Virus record (IMG/VR): IMGVR_UViG_3300011113_000640
Span: 124,001 to 188,000 of that record
Direction: 5' to 3' (one strand)
From: a virus
Length of the DNA stretch: 64,000 bases
Under the pieces are notes generated by a model that ran no database searches, was not told the DNA's origin, and saw only the letters and a list, made by a program, of their open reading frames with translations. The position numbers were made by a program, and so were the translations under genes. Positions within the stretch are counted from its first letter, which is position 1, and the number at the start of each line of letters is the position of its first letter. Of the stretch, positions 24,533-32,538 are shown in pieces.

Positions 24533-24969
24533 TTACACCACGACTGCTTGGCGTCGCCGTAGTATTCTCTGGCAAAGCCATTGCGGATCAGTTCAGCACG
24601 TAAACTAACACCATCCAGGATCATGTCGCCCAGCACACGACCACCAAACTTGTCCCACGAGTAAAGAATCACTTGATGTTTTTTAGTTGATGCCACAGCT
24701 TTTTTGGTAAACTCCGTGGCAGCCTGACCACGGGCATCTTCCGACGGACATTGGGCGCGATGTCCTTTTTCGGGTGTGTCCACACCAAACACACGCACAG
24801 CCAGTTCAGGCTTGAGTGGTTGTGGAAGAAATGGTGCGGCAATCACAATGGTATCTCCGTCCGTGACACGCACGATCTGTGTGTCATAAGTGGCAGAATT
24901 TTTGGGTATTTTGCCTTGAGCAAATGCCAATGCAGGCACGGTCAATAATAACAATAGGAGTTTTTTCAT
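24529..24969 (-). CDS. Exported staphylococcal-nuclease-like nuclease, 146 aa
   Basis: The N terminus MKKLLLLLLTVPALAFA is a Sec signal peptide with cleavage predicted after A17. The mature part has the SNase fold: VRVTDGDTIVI (D37-G-D39), VRVFGVDTPE with R59, D64 and E67, DKFGGRVLGDM with R111, and GFAREYYGD. R59, E67 and R111 correspond to the catalytic triad of SNase. The enzyme should degrade DNA or RNA in the periplasm or outside. It is located between a virion-structural gene and terminase in the same operon; export in a phage gene points to host nucleic-acid scavenging or exclusion of competitors. Confidence 0.85.
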   Translation of the reverse strand: MKKLLLLLLTVPALAFAQGKIPKNSATYDTQIVRVTDGDTIVIAAPFLPQPLKPELAVRVFGVDTPEKGHRAQCPSEDARGQAATEFTKKAVASTKKHQVILYSWDKFGGRVLGDMILDGVSLRAELIRNGFAREYYGDAKQSWCN

Positions 24970-24984
24970 TTAAATTTTTTCCGA

Positions 24985-26601
24985 TTAATTTGTAAGTTCT
25001 TCCCAGCCCAGTTTCCACAATAGGTCAGCGTTGTTGGCTGTGTAGGCCACTGCCAGAGTCAAGGTGCTGGGTGTTCCGGTCGCTGTTCTCCATAGTTGCA
25101 GGCGACGTTTGATGTCTTCGCTGATCTCTACTTCGTCTCGGCTGCTACTCAGTCCAGCATAGACCACAGTACCGTCAGTGATCACATTGCTGTGTATGGC
25201 GGTTTGAACAACTGATCCGGCCACGTTGCTGAAACTGGCAGTAAAGGTGGCATTTTCAATCAATTGAAATTGTCCGTATCTAACATCAATTAGCAACAGG
25301 TCCAGTTGAGCCGGTACAACTACTGCGTCAGGATAGGCTGGATTTAGTCGTATACTGCACAAGGCTGTGACAGTGTTACCTGCCGCAACTCGTGTTGGAA
25401 CTGTGCCGTTAGTCACATAACCAATCTTGGTGCTGGGGGTATAGCCGCCCTCGCTTATCACAGTGCTACAAATCTGTTTCATGGTGCTGGCACCCGAAGT
25501 AGCACCAGTGTTAGTTATTTCATATCGAGGATTTAAGGTAGCAGTGGTCATGTATACCGTGGTGTTACCCGGCTGATTGGCATGTTGGAATGTGTGGCAC
25601 ACGATGAACACACCGTTGATCACAAATCCTGTTCTAACATTGCCTACACCCAGCCACTCAACGTCACACCAAAAAATCTGTGTCAGCGTAGGATCTAAAA
25701 CTATGCCCGATGGATTGCCGGCCAACAAGGTGTTGCCGTTCCATGAGGCTTGCGGAATTCTTTCTTCAACTATGCCGCCGGTGACACTGCTGCGAATCAC
25801 TAGATTCAGGGTAGTGCCCACTGCTTCAAAGTAGATGCCGTTGTCGGCTGTGAAGTAGCCCACACGCTGGCGACAGTTGGCTTTGAGTGTGGCCATGGCA
25901 AAGGTATTCATGATCAACAAGCTCTTGCCGGGTTGATAGGTCTGAACTGTTTTGCTTTGTCTGATCACACTGGATCCACTGGTGGCAGATACATTTAGAT
26001 TGAACGAACTTTCATTGGCCACATACACCACATTGCCGCCTGTGGCTGTGATGTTTGAAAACTGATCACCGTCTATGTAACGATTTTGGCTGTCAAACAA
26101 GGTAAAGGGATTACTGACACGGAGTCGGCCAAACGCATCAAGATTGGTGCCACCTATGGTAGTTGACACATTGCCACCAGTAATATTAGCGTTAACTGTA
26201 CCGGTGATGCCCACGTTGCCTGTAATTGGTGGCAAAGCAGTGATTCCGGCTATGTTCCCAGTGATGCCTACATTGCCGGACGTTATGGCAACATTGACGT
26301 TGCCACTAACCACCCATGGACTTGTACCTTGAAGCACAGTGACGTTGCCAGTAATCACATCCACATTTACATTGCCGCCAATCGGCAGATAGGGTGTGGT
26401 TATATTTCCTAAACTACCAACAGCCGTGATATGGTTGTCGACTTCACCCGGAATGGTCACATTACCGGTGAGTGTGATGTTGGCGCCTTCGGTTAATCCT
26501 GTGCGCACAAAAACTTGGCCAGTGGTACTATTCAGCTCCAGAGCCTGGGTGATATTACGTAGATACCACGGTGCTACTTCAGTTGGTTCAGGATAGGCCA
26601 T
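24985..26601 (-). CDS. Virion structural protein with GN-rich repeats, 538 aa
   Basis: Residues ~40-150 are a run of GNV/GNI-type short repeats (NVTIPGE, GNVNVDVI, GNVGITG, GNVGITGTVNANITGG) likely to form a beta-helix or trimer stalk. From ~150 a globular domain begins at GGTNLDAFGRLRVSNPFTLFDSQ (split: LDAFGRLRVSNPFTL), a block that recurs in structural proteins of aquatic T4-like phages. The C-terminal part has SSSRDEVEISEDIKRRLQLWR. No catalytic motif is visible. It has a late promoter and is followed by the nuclease gene; probably a baseplate or head decoration/fibre protein. Confidence 0.6.
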   Translation of the reverse strand: MAYPEPTEVAPWYLRNITQALELNSTTGQVFVRTGLTEGANITLTGNVTIPGEVDNHITAVGSLGNITTPYLPIGGNVNVDVITGNVTVLQGTSPWVVSGNVNVAITSGNVGITGNIAGITALPPITGNVGITGTVNANITGGNVSTTIGGTNLDAFGRLRVSNPFTLFDSQNRYIDGDQFSNITATGGNVVYVANESSFNLNVSATSGSSVIRQSKTVQTYQPGKSLLIMNTFAMATLKANCRQRVGYFTADNGIYFEAVGTTLNLVIRSSVTGGIVEERIPQASWNGNTLLAGNPSGIVLDPTLTQIFWCDVEWLGVGNVRTGFVINGVFIVCHTFQHANQPGNTTVYMTTATLNPRYEITNTGATSGASTMKQICSTVISEGGYTPSTKIGYVTNGTVPTRVAAGNTVTALCSIRLNPAYPDAVVVPAQLDLLLIDVRYGQFQLIENATFTASFSNVAGSVVQTAIHSNVITDGTVVYAGLSSSRDEVEISEDIKRRLQLWRTATGTPSTLTLAVAYTANNADLLWKLGWEELTN

Positions 26602-26608
26602 AATATAC

Positions 26609-26615
26609 TATTTAT
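26609..26615 (-). promoter_or_regulatory. Late promoter abutting an upstream stop
   Basis: ATAAATA on the minus strand, 7 nt before the ATG at 26601; it shares its first base with the TAA stop (26617-26615) of the 99-aa gene. Confidence 0.5.
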
Positions 26616-26914
26616 TAGGGCTGGTAGTACACAATTTCACCTGTGGCAGGATCAAAATACAGCTGGTTGAGTCCAGCAGTGCTATTCACCACACGCACAT
26701 TGCCCAAAAAGGTGTTGGCTCCGGTAACCTGTATGATTTTTGTGAGTGCTCCAGTGGCATTGCCAATGTAGATTTCATTGGTGTTGATGTTCACGGTCAT
26801 TTCGGCAGGTCTGGCGTTGCCGTTGTAGTTTGTAACGGTTTCCTGGGCATTGTCCTTCATCACGGTACGGCTTATACCCGTGAGATCTTCATAGGGTGGT
26901 GGCGGATTGGCCAT
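26615..26914 (-). CDS. Small virion-type protein, 99 aa
   Basis: The N terminus is Pro-rich (PPPPYEDLTG), followed by a repeat-poor beta segment NINTNEIYIGNATG and the C-terminal QLYFDPATGEIVYYQP. The GN-containing strand and LYFDPATGEIVYYQ segment are like short adaptor/fibre domains with a terminal strand. It overlaps the next gene by one base. Function is not recognised; a structural role is inferred from neighbours. Confidence 0.5.
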   Translation of the reverse strand: MANPPPPYEDLTGISRTVMKDNAQETVTNYNGNARPAEMTVNINTNEIYIGNATGALTKIIQVTGANTFLGNVRVVNSTAGLNQLYFDPATGEIVYYQP

Positions 26915-27306
26915 TATCTAGGATATCCTCGGAAAGGTCGGATAGGACTGACTGTGTCCACTGACTTGGGTTCTTCACTGGCAGCCGAGCTGACCAGCTT
27001 TTTGCCCCCGGGTGTCTTGGTCATTTTTAGCGCCAGGTCGATCACTGTATCCACATTGGCATCAAAACCCGATATCACACCATGTTCGCCAAAGGCTGTT
27101 TCTGCTTCCCAGGGCGGCATAAAGTGATCTACTTGATCTTGATCTTTGCCGCGGTCACTTCTGGCACGGGCCATGGCCACACCAAATCTGTAGTTTCTGT
27201 AAGGATCTGCGGCACTGAGGCCAGGCAGGACATAGGTATAACGCAGGGGTTCCGAGATCTCGGGCGGAAGCTCTCGTTGTTCACGGATGAACTCTCGGGC
27301 TCTCAT
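26914..27306 (-). CDS. Predicted internal head protein with capsid-targeting N terminus, copy 1
   Basis: 130 aa. The N terminus MRAREFIREQ is close to the capsid-targeting sequence of T4 internal proteins (MKTYQEFIAEA), including the hydrophobic-x-Glu cleavage pattern of the gp21 prohead protease, here FIRE|Q. The protein ends in SPIRPFRGYPR, a C-terminal motif shared with the genes at 27303 and 28578 (SPVTGFGGYGR; SPVKGFRGYAK), so these are three members of one family. Middle parts have a shared YxxYRFGVAMA segment with copy 2. Predicted fate: packaged with DNA and perhaps injected. Confidence 0.6.
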   Translation of the reverse strand: MRAREFIREQRELPPEISEPLRYTYVLPGLSAADPYRNYRFGVAMARARSDRGKDQDQVDHFMPPWEAETAFGEHGVISGFDANVDTVIDLALKMTKTPGGKKLVSSAASEEPKSVDTVSPIRPFRGYPR

Positions 27307-27698
27307 CGGCCGTATCCCCCAAATCCTGTCACAGGACTGGTCTTGTTGACCCAGTCTGCTTCGGTGCTACGATTGTCTGTGAGCTTCTTGACTTCTCCAG
27401 CTCCCACTGATTTGGCAGCTGCGTTGATGATTTTTAAGTCGGCATCACTGTAAGTGGCCAAGAGTGGATCTCCAGCAAAAGCACCTGCTGGAGGTGTGGG
27501 ATAATCAGGTGCACCGGCCATGGCTATACCAAAACGCCATTGGGTGTAAGGACTGCCACCTTGTTTGTTTGAGCTGATGTCAGGCATGCTGATGGCGCCT
27601 TTGATGGCCGAGTGTTGACTCTTGGCCAGTTTCCGTCCGTTGGCTGGAACGTCAGCAGCACTGCCAAATTTTGCCTCAGCTACAAATTCTCTTGCTCT
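27303..27698 (-). CDS. Predicted internal head protein with capsid-targeting N terminus, copy 2
   Basis: 131 aa from the ATG at 27698, not the longer frame to 27818, because MRAREFVAEAK is conserved with the sibling genes and the ATG overlaps the stop of the Ntn-hydrolase gene (ATGA). The CTS-like leader predicts cleavage at FVAE|A. It shares SPYTQWRFGIAMAGA with copy 1 (YRFGVAMARA) and ends SPVTGFGGYGR. A central GDPLLATYSDADLKIINAAAKS helix differs from copy 1. No enzymatic motif is visible. Confidence 0.6.
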   Translation of the reverse strand, partial: RAREFVAEAKFGSAADVPANGRKLAKSQHSAIKGAISMPDISSNKQGGSPYTQWRFGIAMAGAPDYPTPPAGAFAGDPLLATYSDADLKIINAAAKSVGAGEVKKLTDNRSTEADWVNKTSPVTGFGGYGR

Positions 27699-28576
27699 CA
27701 TTCCATGTCCTGTAAATGCATGTGACCAAACGGTGGATTGCTCTTGACGTTTTGCCATAATTCTCTGTTGCTCATTATCTCCACCCAGACATCTGTGGTG
27801 GGACGATTCAAACTCCAAAAATCAAACTTCATGTGACTGCTCACAGGGCGGCAATACAATGTGCGTTCTTTGGGCACACACAGTTGTTGGCTTGTGGTGC
27901 GCATTTTCTTACCGTCGGTGCTGGTCCTAAGTATATTTAGTTGCGGATCATTGATGTAGACTTGGCACATGCCATCCACTAGATCCTGTGGTGTGCTGGC
28001 TGACTTTACCACGGCTTCTGCCAACAACAAGCGGCTTTCACTGCTGATACGGTCCAGGGTTTTACGTTTATCTCTTGGACTGCGTTGCATACCGGCTGTG
28101 GGCATCCAAATGCCGTGATTGGTCCTGGCCACTGTTTGATCTTGGGGTATCTTTTTGGCTTTAAATCTGTAAGGACGTTTTCCGTCCCAGTTGCTGGCTT
28201 CAATCAAGAACATGTTGTCCTGATCAAATACCATGGTGCAACCACACAGGCGTTGTTGGACTAAAAATTTTGCCGCTGCCTCGGCCGTAGGCAAGGTCAA
28301 GGCTTCGGCAATCATCTGGCCATCAGGGCTGGTTTTGACCCGGCCAGATTCAACTTCGGTTTCATCATTGCCCACATCCAGGCTGGTGTTCAAGATACTT
28401 ACACCTCGGCTGTTGATGCCTTCTTTGTAGCCAGTGATTTCGTCATGCATCATCATGCGATCGGCGCTTTCGGATTCGCTTTCGATGAAGTCTAATACAG
28501 GTATGTAGGTTCGGTCTCGATTTTTGGCACCGGCCCATCCAATACCGTCAAAGTATTTGGCTACGATCACGCACAT
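27698..28576 (-). CDS. Ntn-hydrolase-like protein (choloylglycine hydrolase/C45 or NRDE type), 292 aa
   Basis: The second residue is Cys in MCVIVAKYFDG, followed by GAKNRDRTY (N19-R20-D21), the arrangement of Ntn-hydrolases in which the Met is removed and Cys2 becomes the nucleophile. GINSRGVSILNTSL and VARTNHGIW resemble the later conserved segments of C45 acyltransferases and TANGO2/NRDE proteins (GxNxxG, TNH). Acyl- or peptide-amide hydrolysis is plausible. It lies inside the internal-protein cluster, 2 nt after the 126-aa CTS gene, with ATGA coupling to the next; a packaged enzyme is possible but it lacks a CTS. Confidence 0.65.
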   Translation of the reverse strand: MCVIVAKYFDGIGWAGAKNRDRTYIPVLDFIESESESADRMMMHDEITGYKEGINSRGVSILNTSLDVGNDETEVESGRVKTSPDGQMIAEALTLPTAEAAAKFLVQQRLCGCTMVFDQDNMFLIEASNWDGKRPYRFKAKKIPQDQTVARTNHGIWMPTAGMQRSPRDKRKTLDRISSESRLLLAEAVVKSASTPQDLVDGMCQVYINDPQLNILRTSTDGKKMRTTSQQLCVPKERTLYCRPVSSHMKFDFWSLNRPTTDVWVEIMSNRELWQNVKSNPPFGHMHLQDME

Positions 28577-28577
28577 T

Positions 28578-28958
28578 TTATTTTGCGTAGCCCCGGAAAC
28601 CTTTTACTGGGCTTGTAGTATTCACATATTCAGCCTCAAGACTGCCGGGCAACACATGATCTCGTGGATTCATGCCCAGTTTTTTCATGATGGCTTTGAG
28701 TTTTTTCCTATCATATTCAGTGTAGGCACTGAACACCGGAAGGTTTCCAAAGAATCCAATGTCATCAACCTTGCCTATTTGGTCTGGGTCCATGCCGGCC
28801 AGGCTCGACACACGATAGAAATCATAATAGCGGCCCCAATACACATCGCCATTTCCACCCGGACCAATTATGCCAGGATGTGCCTGATCAAATTCGTGAT
28901 TGGCAGTGGATCTGGTTCCGCCCCTACTAGCTTCGGTGACGAATTCTCGGGCACGCAC
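28578..28958 (-). CDS. Predicted internal head protein with capsid-targeting N terminus, copy 3
   Basis: 126 aa. MRAREFVTEAS is the CTS-like leader (predicted cut FVTE|A). The middle is its own: DVYWGRYYDFYRVSSLAG, then KKLKAIMKKLGMNPRDHV, and the terminus TTSPVKGFRGYAK matches the sibling genes. The shared ends with different middles fit a family in which the targeting signal and C-terminal tag are kept while the cargo varies. Located between the 97-aa virion protein and the Ntn-hydrolase. Confidence 0.6.
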   Translation of the reverse strand: MRAREFVTEASRGGTRSTANHEFDQAHPGIIGPGGNGDVYWGRYYDFYRVSSLAGMDPDQIGKVDDIGFFGNLPVFSAYTEYDRKKLKAIMKKLGMNPRDHVLPGSLEAEYVNTTSPVKGFRGYAK

Positions 28959-28960
28959 TG

Positions 28961-29254
28961 TTATTGTCCTGCGGTGTTGAACACACTATATTGTGCAGAA
29001 CTTTGTGTGCCTAATTCCAATGCTGTAAATGGTGAGCCTACTATTGTAACTTTGTTTCCGGCACCTGAATAACCTTCAAACACTGTGTTGGCTGGAATCG
29101 TGATTGGTGCAGTGTAGATATTGCCAATGGCTGCGGCGGTTCCCAAGGCTGTGGCATAGGCTTGATAAGTCACTGCGTTGGCAGCCGTGGAGATCTGTAG
29201 TTTGTCTGTGTAAACAGTTGTGTTAGCTAGTGTGGTGTATACGTTTGCGGCCAT
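28961..29254 (-). CDS. Small virion-type protein, 97 aa
   Basis: Ala/Thr-rich beta protein: YTTLANTTVYTDKLQI, YTAPITIPANTVFEGYSGAGN, and a C-terminal AQYSVFNTAGQ. An SD (AAAGGA) lies at a normal distance before the ATG. The alternating hydrophobic pattern and low charge suggest a capsid or tail surface beta-sandwich, but I recognise no family. It sits between the CTS-bearing genes, in the same leftward transcription unit. Confidence 0.5.
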   Translation of the reverse strand: MAANVYTTLANTTVYTDKLQISTAANAVTYQAYATALGTAAAIGNIYTAPITIPANTVFEGYSGAGNKVTIVGSPFTALELGTQSSAQYSVFNTAGQ

Positions 29255-29269
29255 TTTATTTTCCTTTGT

Positions 29270-30007
29270 TTACCATGCACGACACGACCAATATCGCGCC
29301 TTGGTCTTTGGTCCCGGGTTGTCACAGTTGTGTCTTGCTCTAAAACTCTTTCTACGAGCCGGATTGGATTTTTTGATCTTCATGGTCTTTTGACCCAATC
29401 TCTTGGCAGTATTTCCTCCATGACCAAAGTTCACTTTCTTTACATTGCCGGTCTTGGGATCTTTCACATACACTTTTGATTTTTTCACATCGCCAGCCAT
29501 GGGTTTGTTGAGAGTGACTTCACGGCCTTGATACTTGGCTTCATCAGTGGCCAAGCGTTGTGCGGCATCAATAGCGGCTTCTTTGCCTGCTACCACAGCA
29601 GCATCTTGATCGTCTTTCAACTGCTCTGTCTCGCCAGTGGCTGTACGCCAAAAGTCTTCGATCCAGTCTTCATCACCATAGCGATCTTTGAACTCTTCCA
29701 GGCTCATGCGTAGTGCAGCCGTATACATTTCTTTTTTCATGGCGCCTTCGCCTACCAAGGTGCCATAGCCCATGGTCTCCATGACTATGTTGCTGTCACC
29801 CTCGTCGGTGTCTTCCAAGGTAGCCCATTCAGCCAGGGCTGCATTGATCTCGGGCGTACTATCTAACAGTATGCAATCGTCTGCTACTTCAATGATGTAA
29901 GTTTCACAAACAACTTCATCAGGAAGTTCAAAGGCAAAGATGTCACCTGCTGCAGGTGTGTTCATCCACTGTTCACTTTCCGCGAGATAGTCTTTTAGCG
30001 ATTTCAT
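29270..30007 (-). CDS. Predicted internal head protein with basic C-terminal module, 245 aa
   Basis: The N terminus MKSLKDYLAESEQ is CTS-like (cleavage YLAE|S). An acidic middle part (residues ~25-110) is followed by a strongly basic C-terminal ~70 residues: DPKTGNVKKVNFG, GQKTMKIKKSNPARRKSFRARHNCDN and KARYWSCRAW. This basic module, with two Cys and N/P-rich ends, is found on other proteins of aquatic T4-like phages and looks nucleic-acid binding. Start overlaps the 631-aa gene by 4 nt. Expected to be packaged with DNA. Confidence 0.65.
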   Translation of the reverse strand: MKSLKDYLAESEQWMNTPAAGDIFAFELPDEVVCETYIIEVADDCILLDSTPEINAALAEWATLEDTDEGDSNIVMETMGYGTLVGEGAMKKEMYTAALRMSLEEFKDRYGDEDWIEDFWRTATGETEQLKDDQDAAVVAGKEAAIDAAQRLATDEAKYQGREVTLNKPMAGDVKKSKVYVKDPKTGNVKKVNFGHGGNTAKRLGQKTMKIKKSNPARRKSFRARHNCDNPGPKTKARYWSCRAW

Positions 30008-31899
30008 TGTGCTTTGTAGTTTTGATATAAACGGAACAGGTTGCGCTCAAGTTCCACTGACTCTTCCATTGAAACTTGGCGACGTAATTGGCTTGCAATC
30101 ACAGGAACTGTTGTTTGTCCAGTTGATTTGGGACCATTGAGGCCGCCTGAATACTGCATGGCATTGTCGCTGGTTTCTGTGTTTGTGGGCCAGTCTGGGC
30201 TGTTCTCATCTAATTCTTCACAGCCACAGGGTGCTTTGCCACAGGTGCCACAACTTTCTGCGTTGTCGTGACTGCCCATGCCAGCCATCTTTAACAATGC
30301 GGCCAAGGCTTCGGCATCTTCGCCGTCGGCACTGACAGTGATGTTCTTGGATGGATTACCATCAGGACCAGTGTTCATGTTCACACTTACATTCATGCCT
30401 TCTGTGAGTGCCTGCCGGAACTTTTGGTCCAGGCTTTCATACACACCTTTGCCAAACTGCATGCCACCTTTGGATTTACCACCAGTGGGTGCTGTGGCCA
30501 CTGATCCGGCTACAGTTGTTTCTTCGACTTCGTCTTTCTTCTTGCCTTTGGCTTGTTTTGCTGCTTGTTTCATGGGTTCAGTCTTGTTGCCATCTTTGTC
30601 AAGATCCAGGAAGTCAGGTTTGCCGGCTTCTTTGACTTTCTTTGGCAAACCTTTTTCTTTGGTTGCGGCAAACTTGCGTAGTTCACCCTTGGGCATCCGG
30701 GCCATTTCTTTCGAAGCACCACGCAACTCGCTTTTGGGAATCTCGCCCTTTTGTGCGGCATGTGCTATGCCAGCGGCTCTGCGTTGTGCTTGACTGACGG
30801 CTTTCTCTGCCACAGGTTCCGCATCATTTTTTTGTTGATGCATGTATTGATTGCTGCTGTTGATGTAGTCCAAGGCCTTGGTAATCTTGCTTTGTACCCA
30901 CTCTGGCAGATTTTCGTCGTCACCAAGAATGCTGTGCAGTTCTTTGGCGGCCATGGCCAAACTTTCTAAATCGTCCTTGGCCATTTCGCCTTCGCGGTCG
31001 TATTCACCTTTGTTGATCAAGCTCACACTTTCAATGTCTTCCGAACTCATGTTTGATGGGCGGGTCATCATGACACCATCGGTGTCGAGGTCTTCTTCAG
31101 TCTTCTCTTTTCTAGTGCCTTTGTGCTTCCAGGCACCCTTGGTAGTGCGCTCAGGACCCTTGGCAGGACCTTTTGGACGACCTTTCTTCTTGGGTTGATC
31201 ACTAACTTCTGCGTCGTCTTTTTCTTCAGGTTCTTCTTTTCTTGTGTAACGCTTGCTGTAGCCTGTGTCTTTGACATCATATCTTGGATGCTCGTCTTTG
31301 GTGGCAAACATTGATTTGGCCACTTCAGGATCAAATGCTGTGCCAGCACTGCGAGATTTTTTGGTTTCTTTTTTCTCTTCGATGTTGCTGGTGTCTTTGT
31401 ATTTTTTGCCATCCAGTTCAAACTCGCCACCCCGGGGTGTGCTCTTGAGCTTGGCTGTGAATGCGTTGCCTTCGTCGGCCATTTCTTCGTCCATCTTATC
31501 ATGCTTGGCACGTATTTTGGCCATGGTCTCTTTGCTGGCACCTTCACGACCGGCCTTCTGCAGGGCCTTCATGCCAGTCTCGCCGTATTTTTTCTTGCCC
31601 AGGTATGCTTGCAATGCACTCTCATCCATGTCGCCAGCACTTTCCTTGGCACGCAGTTTGGCCAACACAGCGCCGGCCACTTTCTCACCGCGCTCTTTGC
31701 TGCCATAACGCTCACCTGCACTCTTGGCAATCTTGGAGAACATCTTGCCAGGCTTGCCAATGTCTTTGCCCGCACGAGCCTTCTTGGCTGAATAGTCTCT
31801 AGTGCTGGCTTCGGCCACAGCTGATTGAGCGCTCTCATTGAGGTCTTGTTTCTTGGCCAAGTCAGCCAACTTCTTGTTTAGGTCGTAAAAAAATGTCAT
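30004..31899 (-). CDS. Large basic internal virion / prohead core-like protein, 631 aa
   Basis: Mosaic, mostly disordered Lys/Glu/Ala protein. Recognisable short modules: an N-terminal LNESAQSAVAEAS segment with possible protease sites; KKGRPKGPAKGP (AT-hook-like) in the middle; MPKGELRKFAATKEKGLPKKV; GKPDFLDLDKDGNKTEPMKQA (Ca-loop-like DxDxDG repeat seen in many marine phage proteins); a Cys cluster CGTCGKAPCGC; and a C-terminal ELERNLFRLYQNYKAQ. The composition and position are those of a prohead core or DNA-condensing internal protein. Confidence 0.55.
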   Translation of the reverse strand: MTFFYDLNKKLADLAKKQDLNESAQSAVAEASTRDYSAKKARAGKDIGKPGKMFSKIAKSAGERYGSKERGEKVAGAVLAKLRAKESAGDMDESALQAYLGKKKYGETGMKALQKAGREGASKETMAKIRAKHDKMDEEMADEGNAFTAKLKSTPRGGEFELDGKKYKDTSNIEEKKETKKSRSAGTAFDPEVAKSMFATKDEHPRYDVKDTGYSKRYTRKEEPEEKDDAEVSDQPKKKGRPKGPAKGPERTTKGAWKHKGTRKEKTEEDLDTDGVMMTRPSNMSSEDIESVSLINKGEYDREGEMAKDDLESLAMAAKELHSILGDDENLPEWVQSKITKALDYINSSNQYMHQQKNDAEPVAEKAVSQAQRRAAGIAHAAQKGEIPKSELRGASKEMARMPKGELRKFAATKEKGLPKKVKEAGKPDFLDLDKDGNKTEPMKQAAKQAKGKKKDEVEETTVAGSVATAPTGGKSKGGMQFGKGVYESLDQKFRQALTEGMNVSVNMNTGPDGNPSKNITVSADGEDAEALAALLKMAGMGSHDNAESCGTCGKAPCGCEELDENSPDWPTNTETSDNAMQYSGGLNGPKSTGQTTVPVIASQLRRQVSMEESVELERNLFRLYQNYKAQ

Positions 31900-31903
31900 G
31901 CTG

Positions 31904-32512
31904 TTATCCTCTTGGGTTGGCGCCGGTGGCTGGGCGTGGTGGTCGCTTGACCTTGGTCATAGGGCTTGAAGTGCCCATGGGTAAATCATTTGTGGTCTTG
32001 GCTGGTGGTGTCTTGCCTCCAGCTACAGTGAAATCACTGCGATAAGCATTATTCAATACTCCATGCTCACCGTAGGGTGCTGAATAATCTTTGCTGAGTG
32101 CTTTCTGCTCTGCGTCAGGAGCAGGATAGTCTGTGTCTGTGAGCAAGTCTTTGTTTTGATCCGCGATCTTTTCACGCTCGACGTCCATGCTGTCTTCGTG
32201 TGGTGTGGTCAACATGATGATTCTATTGGGATCCAAGAACAACAACTGTGCGATCTGTTTGATCTGTGGTTCAATGGCTGGATAGCGGAATTCACAATCC
32301 ATACTGGTCACTGAGTCATTGCTGTGCTTGGGGAAGTCAGCGGGCTTGAGTTGCACTGGCGTGGTTTTTGGCGAACCAATTTTCACAGGATCAAACTGTT
32401 TGAGTTTTTCAGTCAGCATCTTGACAAAGTCAGGAGCAACGTCACCCACGATTTTGATCCTATAGCGGTAGGTTCTTTCGCTTTCGGCCAGGTATTCTTG
32501 AAATTTTTTCAT
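31904..32512 (-). CDS. Predicted internal head protein with capsid-targeting N terminus, 202 aa
   Basis: The N terminus MKKFQEYLAESERT is the best CTS match in the window compared with T4 MKTYQEFIAEA, cleavage predicted at YLAE|S. A ferredoxin-like RIKIVGDVAPDFVKMLTEKL (split: RYRIKIVGDVAPDF) strand-helix follows, then a Pro-rich basic C terminus (KVKRPPRPATGANPRG). Its promoter contains the stop of the upstream gp16 gene. Likely packaged with the genome; no enzyme motif is visible. Confidence 0.6.
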   Translation of the reverse strand: MKKFQEYLAESERTYRYRIKIVGDVAPDFVKMLTEKLKQFDPVKIGSPKTTPVQLKPADFPKHSNDSVTSMDCEFRYPAIEPQIKQIAQLLFLDPNRIIMLTTPHEDSMDVEREKIADQNKDLLTDTDYPAPDAEQKALSKDYSAPYGEHGVLNNAYRSDFTVAGGKTPPAKTTNDLPMGTSSPMTKVKRPPRPATGANPRG

Positions 32513-32530
32513 ATTTGTATCCCTATATGA

Positions 32531-32538
32531 TATTTATG
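32531..32538 (-). promoter_or_regulatory. Late promoter containing the gp16 stop codon
   Basis: CATAAATA on the minus strand, 18 nt before the ATG at 32512, with AGGGAT as SD. The TAA stop of the gp16-like gene (32536-32534) is inside it. Confidence 0.5.

Noticed and set aside
31461-31802. Several ORFs on both strands inside the 631-aa gene
   Set aside because: Low-complexity Lys/Glu/Ala coding sequence leaves open frames in all directions; only the 631-aa frame has conserved modules and coupled start and stop.
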